Assembly (NCBI RefSeq): GCF_004027225.2
Contig: NC_044278.2
Span: 9,920,001 to 9,984,000, forward strand
Direction of reading: 5' to 3'
Length of the DNA stretch: 64,000 bases
From: Strigops habroptila
Taxonomy: Eukaryota > Chordata > Aves > Psittaciformes > Psittacidae
The notes beneath the pieces are model-generated. The model searched no databases, was not told where the DNA came from, and worked only from the letters and a program-made list of their open reading frames with translations. The position numbers were made by a program, and so were the translations under genes. Each line of letters begins with the position of its first letter. Position 1 is the stretch's first letter. Shown in pieces: positions 23,290 through 50,319 of the stretch.

Positions 23290-23550
23290 CCCCATACCTG
23301 CAGGTTGGCTACTGAAAGCAGAGTTATCTGCTCACAGTAAGGCATCGCAGGGGAACAAGAAGCAATGGACATAAATTGACGTAACAGTGACTCAGAATGG
23401 ATATAGGGCAAATTGTTTTCACTGAGAAGACAATCAGGCATTGCAACAGATTTCCTAGAGACGTTGTGGAGCCTCCATCCTTGGAAGTTTTCAAGACCAG
23501 ACTCTGTAAAGTCCAGAGTAACCTCGTCCGATTTCATAGCTGCCCCTAGA
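23290..23550 (+). repeat. CR1 LINE, right half, split by an LTR
   Basis: TACCTGCAGGTTGGCTAC, AGCAATGGACATAAATTGA, GTTGTGGAGCCTCCATCCTT and GGAAGTTTTCAAGACCAGAC follow CR1 order and continue the fragment at 21905-21985. Confidence 0.75.
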
Positions 23551-24689
23551 GACTAGAGACTAGTCTTAGTTAAGCTAGAGAATGTCTTAATTATTCCTTG
23601 ATCCTAAACCCAGACATCTGCTCTCAAAGCTGTCACAGTGGAGGAGGGGTTGGTAAGTATGACACAGTTCCCCCACAGCTGTTTGCAGGGGTTAGATAGG
23701 GGCTCCCTCACAGAGCCCGCATAGATTGTGATTTACTTCAAAAGGAAAGTAGAATTTTCTGTCTAGAGGAAATCTTTACATAAGGTTGATATTACTGGAA
23801 GAAGAAGCTACTCAGCAACTATGACAAGCACGTCAGACCTTTTAGATGGCATTGTAGGGCAATGTGCAGATCTAGAGAGAGGATCTGTTAAGACATAAGT
23901 GCGTGCTGACCTCATAGATAGGAAAAGATTCATTCTGCCAACAATATGTTAAATGATGAAAATGGAAGTCTAATACGAGAGAGCGGACAGCTAGCAAATT
24001 GCCCATCCTTTTGTGTTGTCGGGCAGGTCCACCATCAAGACAGGTTTCTTAGAGGAACTTCTATTGGTTTGTCAAGATACATCTGGGTGGATTTCACCCT
24101 TCTTGGTGGATGAAAACTTTGTGTGAAGACTTGCTTGAGTTTAAAGTATAAGATAATCCAGCAAGATAAGGCAAATGTGCAAGAATGTTGGTTTCAAGTG
24201 AAGTGATTAAATGCCTCAACAAATCTCAAGGATTTTGACTGAGATAAAGTGAGTGAGACTGAGTCTCTGTGAAAGACCATAACTTTCTCTAACTCGTGTG
24301 CCCAGACCAGCCAGGTGCCAGGTGAAGGTGACTTACCTCCACAGACAAGCTGTTCAAGAGGAGCTATTCGATAAAGAACTCTTGAGGGAACTTTTCTTTC
24401 ATGATTTTCTGAGAAAAGTCAGTGTAAAATTTACCATCTACAACATTCAGTGGCAAAGCCTAATTGCGTCTCAGGTGAAGAACCACTTCTGTGTACTATT
24501 ATTTGAATCACCACCTGCTAGATTCAGTTCCTAGTTTTAGTGCTGGAAGAGACAGTGGTAAAAATGTCCCTATTCACCTTCACCTTATCACTGGTGGTTT
24601 TATAAATATCTGCCATATTCCCTTCAGTAACTTCTTTTTGTTTTGTTTTGGGTTTTGTTGGGTTTTTTTTGAGGCAAAAGGGTCCTTGT
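23551..24689. other. non-coding stretch, no gene recognised
   Basis: Mixed AT-rich sequence with short open frames only. Nothing was recognised. Confidence 0.4.
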
Positions 24690-25520
24690 CTTCATAGTTG
24701 TTCCTCACAGAGGAGCTGTTCTGTTCTTTTGAACATCCTTGTTGCCCTTCTCAGCACCTTTCCACTTCTGTTACAGCCTTTGTGAGCCTTGTGGTGGGGT
24801 GCTCAAAGCATACACAATGTTGATGAGTTGAGTTGAGTAGGTGTAGATCTCACTTGCAAAGGGTAATGGTCAGCTCAGATAGTCTTTTCTCACCACTTGC
24901 TAGATGATGTTATTTTGAGGCCAGTCACTCACACTTCTCTTAACCTCTGCAGTTTTTCACAGCCAAGCCTCATCTTTTCTAACTTGAATAATCTTATTTC
25001 TCCAACATATTTGTTATTTTATTATTATTCATCCATCATGAATAAGTCAAACAGTCCAAGCCCCAGCACTGGTGTTTTACAACTCCACTGTGAAAACAAA
25101 GCATCTACCTTCATTCTCTGTCCTATCTTGTAGGCACTTTTTATCCAGGTTAGCACCTTTTATTTCAGTTTCTTTAAGCACCATTGGTGGAGAGCCCTTT
25201 TGGAAATCCACGTGGGCCACTGTTCATGTGCTTGTTGACTCCTTCAAAGAAGGACTGTGAGACACAGCATCCCTTTATAAAAGCTATGATGGCTCTTCCC
25301 TGGTAATTAGATGTTACTGCATGGCAATCAATTTTTTTCCTTTATTATAGCTTATAATTTGTTCAGCATAGATATCAAGCTCCCTGGTCTGAAATCCCTC
25401 AAGAGCCTTTTCTCAAACTGTGTCTGCAAGTGAGCCTGTAAAAGCAGTTTTAGGCAAATGTTTTTACACCACAGTTAGTCAGGTCTTCCACCCTTCAGCT
25501 GTTTTCTGACCTCTGGGGTA
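24690..25520 (-). repeat. old CR1-type LINE fragment
   Basis: Read in reverse this follows the downstream part of a CR1-like element: CTTCTCAGCACCTTTCCACT, GGTGGGGTGCTCAAAGCATA, CTTGTTGACTCCTTCAAAGA and GCTATGATGGCTCTTCCCTG all match reversed CR1 sequence upstream of the 3' end. It is much diverged, so an old copy. Confidence 0.6.
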
Positions 25521-26085
25521 GGAGCTATGTGGTTTCAGACACTGCTTAGTTCATCGTGCTGCTCCACAGCCATCCCTACCACCATTTGATCAAAGGAAGT
25601 CCTTTGATTAAAGGAGTTAAGAGAGAGTTTTGGCTGTGGAAATCTCTCAGGCTTTCCTGCCATGAACACCAGTGCAAGAAATCTGTTCAGTGTTTTGCCC
25701 ACTATCATCTTTTCTCTGTTTTCTGAGTGGTCTTTCCTTACATATGAGCCTGTCAGCCTTTGAGACACCAAACAGCAGAGTTCTAAACTGGCAGCAAAGA
25801 TCATTGAGAGCAGAAAATAGATTGGAGTTTTCTAAAGGGAATTTTTTTTTGGTGGGTGGATTTAAACACAGAAGTAAGAATCTTCTATGGTGGCGTTACT
25901 GACACTAAGCTGAGAGTCTCACATTTGACATAACAGATACTGTAGTCAAGATCTCAGAGACCTGAAATGAGAGGTGTACATATGCGGTCTGTGGAAAGAC
26001 AAAGCTGTGGGAACAAAGCATTTCTCTGCAGACCTCTGCAGGTACTGTTTTGACTGCCCCTTTACCATTAAAAGGTCATTGCTTT
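25521..26085. other. non-coding stretch, no gene recognised
   Basis: Nothing recognisable between two CR1 pieces. Confidence 0.35.
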
Positions 26086-26089
26086 AAGC

Positions 26090-26340
26090 TGACGGAGGGG
26101 AGATTGAGATGAGATCTTAGGCAGAAGCTCTTTACTGTGAGGGTGCTGAGGCGCTGGCACAGGGTGCCCAGAGAAGCTGCGGCTGCCCCATCCCTGGCAG
26201 TGTTCAAGGCCAGGTTGGACACAGGGGCTTGGAGCAACCTCATCTAGTGGGAGATGTCCCTGCCCGTGGCAGGGGGTTGGAACTGGATGAGCTTTCAAGT
26301 CCCTTCCAACCCAAACCAGCCTGTGAATCTGTGATTCCTT
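26090..26340 (+). repeat. CR1 LINE, 3' end
   Basis: Forward CR1: CTCTTTACTGTGAGGGTGCT, GAGGCGCTGGCACAGGGTGC, CCATCCCTGGCAGTGTTCAA, GGGGCTTGGAGCAACCTCAT and CCCTTCCAACCCAAACCAGC, ending in a decayed CTGTGATTC tail. It is of the same subfamily type as the copy at 62.44 kb, in the opposite orientation. Confidence 0.9.
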
Positions 26341-26849
26341 CACTGAAAAGGAAAGCTAAGAGTAAAGCAGGTTGGTATCAGGGAGCTGAAACTGGTTGGA
26401 TTATCCTTGTTGGTTAATGTCTGAGAGCCACAGGCCATGTTCTTTGTGTCTGCCTGTAAAAGAACCTCACGTATTCATTGCTCCACATGAAAGCTGCTCA
26501 GAGGTCTCAAGTCAACAACTGTGTAAGGAGGCAATGGTACCACAGTCCTCCTCCTCACGATGAGATGCTGACTTGAGATCCTGAGGGAACTTTCTGTTTG
26601 GTGATTGACCTTATGTGGCCCAGAAGGTGAAGGAAGCATCTTTTTACCTCTCAGTGAAGATCAATATAAGCCCCTGAAGGCCATCTGCCGAGATCATGGT
26701 CTTTTCCTCAGCAGGGACAGAAAAGAGCAATTCAAACTTACAGATCCTATCTAGGCAGATATTTCTTTCTGGTTTTGGGTAGAAAATGAATTTGTTGCTA
26801 ATATTCTTGCCCTGGGAGGAGGGACAGAGGGAATGACATAGACATGACA

Positions 26850-26892
26850 CATGTGCATGTGCACATGCGTACACACAGACACACACACACCC
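26850..26892. repeat. (CA)n-like microsatellite
   Basis: Alternating ACATGTGCATGTGCACATGC followed by ACACACAGACACACACACAC, a purine-pyrimidine alternating run. Confidence 0.8.
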
Positions 26893-27144
26893 CTCTGAGC
26901 AACTGCTGCAAGGGAGGAGAAGCTGCAGAAACTAGAAAGAAGGAAAAACACCAGTGAGGAAGGAAGAGGTGGTGGCATAGGTGTGAGATGGAGGCAATGT
27001 CAGCTGCTGCTGCTGTGACACGGAAGAGGAGAATGTGATGCTGGAAGATGGTCGGACAACCCCAAAAACACAGTTGAAAAGAATGCGCTGTCCTCCCCTC
27101 CCATAGCTCCCCTCCTGTGGCCATCACCATTGGACAACAGCCAT

Positions 27145-27218
27145 GTCAGGGGGTTTGGAACTAGATGATCTTAAAGTCCTTTCAAACCCAAACCATTCTA
27201 TGATTCTATTCTATATGC
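27145..27218 (+). repeat. CR1 LINE, 3' tail
   Basis: TTTGGAACTAGATGATCTTA, then CCTTTCAAACCCAAACCATT and the terminal CTATGATTCTATTCTA microsatellite. Confidence 0.85.
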
Positions 27219-30200
27219 CTCCTCATGGTGCTTGGGAGCTGCCCAGGGCCCTGGCTGGTGTGGGCTGCTGGACTGAGACAAGACAGAGATCGGGCCCAAG
27301 GTGGGCACCTCTCTCCAGAGGCAGCAAAAGAGGTGCTAGGCAGGGAGACCTCACAGGACATGCAAAACCCATGGGGATCTTGAGTTTTGGGTGAGCACAC
27401 ACCCACCCACCTCTACTGTACTTGCATACAAGGGCCAGAACAGGCAGCGTGCCCTGAGATGATGTGTGCCTGGCATCTTACTGTCCACTCCTGGGCTTCT
27501 TTTCTCCTGACACTATCTCACCAATAGACACTGCCTCCTAGCACTGCAAAAAGGAGCACAGCGTGGTGGGGCAGAGGGTTACGCACGGGGCTGAGAAATG
27601 AGGTGGAAAAAGACAGCTAGAAAAAGCTTGCTGAGCCTGCCACGAGGTCAGTGTTTCTGAGAGTGACTTGTCGTTTAAACCCTGGACCTCTTTGGAGATG
27701 CCCTGGGGATGCAGACAGAGAACGTGGCACTGGAGTGCAGAGCAGTGCAGCTGAAAATACAAACTGCACAAGCTTCCTTAGTAAATCTGAAATCTAAAGG
27801 AAATAACAAAGAGTGCATCAAACCTCAGAACCACTCAACTTTGCTTTAGAAATTGAAGGTACATTTTTTCATAAATGTGGATGCTTTTTACCTGCTGTAG
27901 ATGATATTTAAGCCCCACTTTTCACCTTTTTTTCTAAGCAAGAAATTAGATTATTGTGATGATTAGAACTGTGAAGACATTCAAGACTTAGGATGGCTGG
28001 TTTTTAATGAGAGATAGATGACATCAAAGCTGACACCTCTGTATTTAACTCATGAGGTCTGGTCACACTGCTACTGCTGATTCCCTATTCCCTATTCCCT
28101 AGAGATGTCATCCCCCTTCATCTCCTGAGGGCCTCATGGAAGAGGACTTCCACAGTGGGCACCTTGACAAGTAAGTTCTGCAGGCTGCCCATGCTTTTAG
28201 TATCACAGGATCCTAAAGACAGGGTCCTCTGAATAAATAGTGTAACTTGTCTTGCACTTCTAGGTTCACTAGGCAACTGAGAGAGGTGTAGAGGGTTCCC
28301 CAGAGCCCCAGGGTCAGGCCTGGCAGCACATGTGCAGCTTCTTATGGGGACCAGTGCCCAGTGCCCCCAGACTATCCAGCTCTCTAGATGTTTCCATCTC
28401 ACTTACCTCTCTGCTGGTGAAGAGCCAAGGATGCACGCAGGCTCGCTGGATGGCGACTGCTGTCACTGCAGAGCTGTTGATCCAGGCACCAAAACTGCAA
28501 GCAGCTGGCATCAAAACAGGACCAGGCAGGCTCTTTGGCTATTTGTTCATCCAAATCACAGCCATCCTCTACCTCACCATGTCTAGTTCTACATCTGTCA
28601 TGCTGCAGCTCATCTCCCCTCCTTTCTAACTTCCTGATGCACTTCTGGCTGGCCACAGAGAATGAACTTTGCTACCCAAAGCTGATAAGCTAAACCCCAT
28701 TCTGTGAAAACAAACGTAATCATTAAAGAAGCAACACCCAGATGTCCTTGCAATGGAGGAGACCTGCCCAGGGTCATAGTGCCGACCACTTGCTTGTCTT
28801 TGCTCCCATGCTAACTCGGCCACCCCCGGGACTAACAAGGGAAAATTAAAACATCTCCCTCTCCAAAATACTGCTAAACAGGAGGTAGAAGTGAAATACG
28901 GGAAGTGAGGACAAAGCTGATTTAACTTTGGCAGTGCAAAGGCTCAGGGTCCTGTCAGTCCCATGGGCTTGGGTGCTTTGGGACTGAGCTCCTGCCAGCC
29001 GTGCACTGCTGGCTTGTGGCAGGGACCCAAATAGAATCAAGCTCTGAGGAGGTGTCAGTGACCGTGGCAGGCAAAGGTACGTTTGCCGCAAGTATCAGTC
29101 CCTGTCATTTAAAGCTACAGGAGGCACGGTGCTAAGAAAGCGTGAAGGCTGATTTAGCAGGACATCTGTGACCTAGCATTGCTGAATGTAGTTGGGAAGG
29201 GATCTGCCCTTCTGCAGAGCCCATCTGGCACTCTGTTGCTTCAAGTCCTATTTCTACATTGCCAGTCTCAGCACACCTGGAGAAGATACAGGTCATGGGA
29301 ACACTCCTAACCCTAACAGTAGTCCTTTCTCAGGAGCAGCTGCCTTGAGAAGAAAGTGCTGTGCCTGTAGGATCCCTTTCTCTGCAGCCCTTGCCCAACT
29401 CCTCCGCCTGCTGGTGGCTGCTGCTGCTGCTGTTTGACTTTCTCACTCCCTGCCTTCCTTGTTCTGCCAACACTGCCTCCTCATTCACGGAATGACATGC
29501 CGAGGGATACATGTTGCTGCTGCTCATAAATCCTTGGAGAGTACTATAGCACCCGAACCACTGATCTCACCATGCTCCTTTTTAGTGCTTCTCTTTTTTA
29601 ACCAGACCCACCCTTTCTCATTTCCTAGTTGCTGGGATCTTTGTTCTCACAGCTTTTTGTGTCTCTTCAGTTCCGTTGAGGCTCTGGTGCTGATAAAGGC
29701 TTGCAGATATACCAGGGAGAGGGGGAGGTGTCCTTCTCCCTTTGCAAAAGGAGTCTCTGGCAGCCTCTGTAGGAACTTTCCCCTCCCCTGCGTCCCTCAC
29801 CCCTCACACACGTGCACACACCTGCCTGAGCCTGGCTTTACCGTGTGTGCCAGAAGAGGAGGACATGGTGGCACTTGGCCCATGAGCCTGTGAGCCCCAG
29901 AGCATCCCTCACCCAGCCAGCTTCACTCACCTCACTGGGTCCCGGTGCATCAGCGCGTGAACTCCATCTCCCCATGCCCAGATGGGCTCACACCTCTGCC
30001 CCTCACTGTCTCTTGGAGGCTCAGCTCGTGGTGAAGATCAGCGCAACCCCTGGCATTTCCTCACTGCTGAGTCGACAGCAGGTAAGACCAGATTACTGGG
30101 GTGTGTGTTGGAGGCTACACCCTGATGCTGCAGATCCCAACATGCCTGCCGCCCCGCAGTGCTGACTCCAGAAAGCAGGAGCAAGGACCCAACAGATCAA

Positions 30201-31431
30201 GAGATGCAGGTTGCTGGGAAGTCAAGGAGAGAGGTGGAAAGCGTGCTACAACAGAGGGGCTGCTCAGGTTTGAAAGATGACTGATAAACCCTAGTACTCT
30301 TCATACCTCTTTGTGCAGGGAAATGTAGAAGAGCACAGCAAAGGGGCGCCGTGGTGGAAGAACCACAGCAGGGCAGGAGCAGCCACGCTTCACTTTCTGA
30401 ATGATTCAGACAGGAAAAGCAGAAACTTCCGGGCTGTGTGAGGAGTTTCACCTTCCAGGGTGGTGGGGGCAGGTGGCACTTCCCAGGCCTGCTAGGGGAT
30501 GGCAGGCTTTTCTTCCAGGACATTCTGGTCCCACATTTTCCTGGACTCCCAGGAGCTCTTAGGAAAAGCCTACCCACTGAGAAGAGGGGCAGCCCCCTCA
30601 TCATGCCTGCTTAGGAAAAGGGCAAGGACTGAACCTCTTGCCATGGGGAAGAAAATGAGGGGGCTGAAGAAAGACCTGCCAGAGAAAGAGTTAAGAGAGC
30701 CAAGGAGCAGCTGGGCTGTGTTTGTTTGCTGTAGCTATGTGGGCTGCAGGGTAGAAAAGAAGAATCTCCAGCCTGGAGGAGGCAGATGAGGGACGGTCCT
30801 CAAGGACAGTGGCTGGGGATGAGGGAGGCTGCAGGCCTTCCCCTCTTTGCTCCCATGAGCTGTCACTGCAGGGAAACTCTCCGTCTCTCCAAAGGACTTG
30901 GTGACAAAGCGATGATGAGCTGGTGGGTCTAGCAACCAGCTTGATGCTGCCAGGTTTTTCTTGTGCGGAAGGCTCTGTCTGCTGTTGGCTGGGTCTCTGG
31001 CTGCTTCCTGCTGATGAAGTGACTTGGTTGTGGATGAAGACAACCAGATCATCTGCTGACAGGACAGCAGAGACCAGAGCTCTGACACTGAAGCTGTCCC
31101 CAGCCATGTGAGCTCCTTCTGACAGATGCCTGCCCCAGACCCCTAGTTCAGAGCTCTCCCACAGTGCTGCCTGAGCTGTAGGTAGAGAACAGCACCAGCG
31201 TGGAGGTTCTCCAGGGCCAACCTGTCAGGCTTCTGCGGGCTACCAGGTCTTTGATGCTGGCAGTGCACACCAAGGCAGCCCACGGTCATTGCCCAGGGCA
31301 GGGGCTACCCATGTGTTGCAGTGCTGGGCTGGAGCTGCTGTGAGAGCGACTATTGGGCAGAGGGAGATCGCAAGAGGGGATTCAGGTGGCTCCTGCACTG
31401 TGGATGAAGGTGGAGTTTTGCCAGGGACAGG
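27219..31431. other. WNT4B upstream region, no gene recognised
   Basis: Open frames up to 144 codons overlap on both strands but match nothing known. Minor features are three ATTCCCT units near 28081-28101 and a (CTG)n run near 29415-29432. Wnt regulatory elements could be here but cannot be named. Confidence 0.4.
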
Positions 31432-34400
31432 ATGGAGATGGTGTGGCTGTATGTGGTGCTGATCCTGGTGCAGCATGTCCTTGCTGTGGCCTGGCTGTAA
31501 GTATGCTTTGTACTTGTACTGCCTGGATTGGAACGTCACCTGGGGAGGTGCTGTCTCCCAAGAAAACAGGCAGATCTGTGAGACAGGGTGGAAGAAGGAA
31601 CCAGGCAGCCCAAATGCAGCATGTTAAGAGGGGTATCTCTGTGAGCATGAGGGGAGACAGTGGAGCCGGGGAGGCACAGACCAGTATGAGGAGCAGGAAT
31701 GTCCAATTTGGTACAGACAAGAGGCAGCACATCCCCTTCCCTGCCCCATTTCTGCTGTAAAATGAGGCTACAGAGAGCTAGTCCCACACAGACACGGCTC
31801 TGGCCTGCTCTCATCTGCGACTGAATCTCTCCGCTGCCCCACAGGTACCTGGCCAAGCAGACTTCCCTGCGGGTGCTCCTCTGGGACCCCAGGGGCTGTG
31901 AGGGCCTGATGGGGCTAGTAGAAGAGCAGGTCCGTGTTTGCCAGCGGGAGGTGGAAGCCATGGATGCGGTGAGGCGAGGCGCGGAGCTGGCTGTTGAGGA
32001 GTGCCAGCACCAGTTCCACTCCCGGCGGTGGAACTGCTCCACGCTGCAGGGGCTGAAGGTCTTCGGCAAGGTCGCCATCCAAGGTCTGATGGGGAGGCAG
32101 CACAGGGTGTCCCTTCAGTATGTCCATGGGGTCCCCTTGACACATCAGCTCCTTTCCTGGGCTAGCGTGCCCAGAGTGGCCAGTGTCTTCCTCCACATGC
32201 TACCACAGCTGTCAACACACAGCAAATGGAACCAAATGCATATGTTATTACAAATATTAGTATTCTGGCTAAACTGCTTCCTCATTTGGCCAGATTTGGC
32301 TTTTTGGTCCCATCTGGACTATTGCGGGTACCAGCTGTGCAGACTGGAAGATCTTCTCCCTGACCAACCCAGCCCTTTGGAGCAGCAGCTCAAATCAAAC
32401 CTTTTGCTCTGCAGCTGCAGTCCATTTTTGTTGCAGGCCAGGAAAAAAGGATCTGCCTACGACCCCAAAACAGCACTGAACAGATTTTGCATGTGTTTGG
32501 GTGCGAAGAGCCATGCAAGGAGCTATGTGCAAGAGTCTCTCTGACTCCTAGACACAAGGCAGCAGGGTCCTCCCTTACAAACCCCTCTGTGTGGGAGACT
32601 CAGCCCGTGGCATCCCCCACCACGGCTCCCCTTTCACTTCTCCTGGTGGCTGCTGAGTTCTCTCCCACAATGAGACACCTGGCCTGGGAATTGGGGGTGC
32701 CAAAGGCACAGGTCCTGAAGGACCTCACAGAGCCATCTCCCTTAGTGGTCCAAAGCCTTAGGAACAGCATCACCGGGTGAGCATCATTACAGAGATTTCT
32801 CCTGAGCAGTCTCCATCAGAATGCATCTTTCCTTCATGCAATCACAACCTCTCTTCCCCTGCACCGTGTCCCATCAGTGCCTTCCCCCTCTGAAGACTGG
32901 TGGCATCTCTCTCCCCACTGCAGGCACGCGGGAGTCTCCTTTCATCCACGCCATCGCTGCGGCCGGCGTTGCCTTTGCTGTCACTCCTGCCTGCAGCCGC
33001 GGGGAGCTAGAGAAGTGTGGCTGTGACCGCAAGGTCCAAGGAGTCAGCCCCAAAGGTGAAGGAGGAGGCTGGTGACAGGGAGGGGGTGGCAGAGGAGAAG
33101 GTCCATGTAGGAGACCCTCACCAGGGGAGGAGTCACCTCCCTTCTCCAGAGCCGCCAGCCATTTGGGAGCTCCTCCCAGGGCTGCTGCTTCTTCTTTGTC
33201 TCATGGCTGCTTTCCCTTTGCAGGATTCCAATGGTCAGGCTGCTCTGATAACCTGTCTTATGGGATTACCTTCTCTCAAGCCTTTGTAGACAACCCTGAG
33301 AGGAGCCGCGGCATCTCCTCCAGCCGAGCGCTCATTAACCTGCACAACAATGAGGCTGGGAGGAAGGTAAGGGCAGGAACAAGGGCTGGGAATCAAGCCT
33401 GGCTTCAGAGGCTTCTCCCTGGGTAGGTGAAGCTCGGGCCAGCCCCCTTACCCTGGGGAGCAGTGTGGGACAGCCATGGGTCCCCAGAGCAGGTCTGTGT
33501 CCTGCTGCCTTTTCCCAGCCCAGCACTGCGTTGCTCACACTGAGCTGGCTCCTCGCCTGTGTGTCTGGGGGTCCCAGCCTCCCTAACCCGCCCCTGCGCA
33601 AACTCTCCTTTCCCTCACAGACCTCAGCTGTGATTTACCTGCCTTGGCCTTTTTTGCAAAGGAAATTAGTTTCTCCATCCTGCTCTGAAGGGCTTCCCTG
33701 CTCCTTCAGTCTCTCCTGAATAAAACCACCATCTTCTGCAGGGGACACTGTTAGATCTGGTCCCCTGAATGTCCTCTGGCTCTGGGCAGATCTGTTCCCC
33801 TCCCCACAACCCCATGGGTCACAGCAGGTCCCCATCTCTTCCTCTGCATCAGGGGTTTCTTTTGCATACCTAAGTCATCCTGTTCCTATAAGGGGAGCCC
33901 CTTCACTTTCATACTGGCCTGGCTTAAAAAAACTTTTTTATTCCCTTGGCTTGCCTTGCCATGATCCTTCCCTTCCCTTCCCTTCCCTTCCCTTCCCTTC
34001 CCTTCCCTTCCCTTCCCTTCCCTTCCCTTCCCTTCCCTTCCCACACCATGGAGGTATGTGGATACAGTGGCTGCTGCACCCGCAGCTGTGGGAGCTATGG
34101 GTCAGGGTGTCCCGGGTCTGGCTGGCCGCTGCCTCCTGCTCCCCAGGCTCTCCTGGCCCACATGAAGGTGGAGTGCAAGTGCCATGGTGTGTCAGGCTCC
34201 TGCGAGGTGCGCACATGCTGGAAGGTAATGTCTCCCTTCCGCAAGGTGGGCAATGTCCTCAAGGAAAAGTTCGAGGGGGCGACGGAGGATTACCCCAAGC
34301 AAGTCGGTTCCCGCAAGCTCCTGGTGCCCAAGAGCTCTCACTTCAAGCTCTACACAGCTCACGACCTGGTCTACCTGTTGGCCAGCCCAGACTTCTGCGA

Positions 34401-34614
34401 CCGGGACCCCCTGCACGGGGTCTTTGGCACCTCAGGCCGCCAGTGCAACCGGACCTCAGCGGCCATGGATGGCTGCGAGCTCCTGTGCTGCGGCAGGGGC
34501 TTCCGCACAGCCCAGGCTGAGGTGGTGGAGCGCTGCAGCTGTGAGTTCCGCTGGTGCTGCGCCGTCAAGTGCAAGCAGTGCCGGCACCTCGTGGAGGTGC
34601 ACCGCTGCCGCTGA
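31432..34614 (+). CDS. WNT4B: Wnt4 paralogue (Wnt-4b), secreted lipid-modified ligand
   Basis: Five coding exons: 31432-31496, 31845-32083, 32924-33055, 33224-33366 and 34147-34614. All have GT-AG ends and agreeing phases, giving 348 codons (human WNT4 has 351). The start at 31432 has A at -3 and G at +4, followed by a signal peptide ([20 protein letters not shown]). Wnt family marks: [56 protein letters not shown], then [12 protein letters not shown], which holds the serine that receives palmitoleate, and the Cys-rich C-terminal half ending HLVEVHRCR. It is closest to Wnt4 ([23 protein letters not shown]) but clearly different from the ordinary WNT4, so I call it the second Wnt4 gene kept in fish and lost in mammals. 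It would signal through Frizzled receptors. It faces ACRBP tail to tail. Confidence 0.93.
33966..34042 (+). repeat. (TTCCC)n pentanucleotide repeat
   Basis: About fifteen pure TTCCC units in intron 4 of WNT4B, ending roughly 105 bp before the exon 5 acceptor. In the transcript this is a long pyrimidine tract of the sort bound by PTB-type splicing regulators. It creates false repetitive open frames. Confidence 0.97.
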
Positions 34615-34872
34615 GGGACAGCCTGCGGGGCCACGGGGAGAGGACAGCCTGGGGAGGGACATGGGAGAGCAGGAGAAGGTGTGGGGAGACACACAGCCTG
34701 GGGGCGAGTGGAGGAGATGTGGGGTTCTGCTGCCCTGCCAGAGAGGAGCCCCCGGCTCCAGGGGTGCCGCCAGCTCCTCTGTGCTCCTCGCATGGCACCC
34801 CCTCGCCAGCCTTGCTGGCTGTTTTGTTGGTTGAATTGTTTTTCCAGATGGAGGGTTGGAGAACACAGGCCA

Positions 34873-34899
34873 AATAAACCCTTCGACTTTAGAAATAAA
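34873..34899 (+). terminator. WNT4B: WNT4B polyadenylation signals
   Basis: Two AATAAA hexamers, at 34873-34878 and 34894-34899, about 260-285 bp after the stop codon, implying a short 3' UTR ending near 34.92 kb. Confidence 0.7.
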
Positions 34900-35609
34900 A
34901 ATGGAAAGCCAAAGGCGTATGTCAGCTCCTTCCTGATGCTGCATTTGGGACCTGAGAGTACCTGGCTCTGCTCCTTCCCATGGGCTGGCAGGAGAAAAGG
35001 CCATGGTGGAGTCCTCATGCTCAGGGGGATACCTGGGCTACGGCAAGTGAGAAACACCATGGTGCAGAGCAAGGGGCCATGGGGACCCACCTCGGACATC
35101 AGAGGGGTCACTGAGGGATGTAATAGATCAGTGGCATCAGAGAGAAGGGAGCAACTTAGGTTTGTGGGAACAATGGGCTCTTTATACGGTAAGACTCATC
35201 CTTGAGAGATGACTAACTGGTATAGGCCTGCAGGGGGAGGGAGGCAAGAGGTGGGTGGGATGTCAGACAAGGATGCTTGGGCTAGAGACTCTAAATCCAG
35301 GTTCCCAAGGCTGAGGATACCTTCTCCAATGCTCAGCTGCTCCTTTGGCCGAAGAAAAATGTTTTCAGGAGGAGTTCCAGCGGGTGACACAGTGAAATGC
35401 TGTTGAGTGCGGCTCCCCTCATGGTGTGCTGCTGCCACTGGCGCAGAGCAGATGCTCAGAGGGTGAGATCTGGCCATGATGAGCTGCCATAACCAGCAAG
35501 GGGTCTGGGAAGAGCTGTCCAAGTCTATCCAGGTACTATGTCCCACCACAGCCCCAGAGAGCTTGATATGGAGCCCTGCGCTTCCTGCACATGTCCCCGC
35601 TACCATGCA

Positions 35610-50319
<14,710 letters not shown>

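Noticed and set aside
33938-34216. Repetitive frames rich in Leu-Pro-Phe-Pro-Ser and Glu-Gly-Arg-Lys
   Set aside because: Translation of the (TTCCC)n repeat in WNT4B intron 4.
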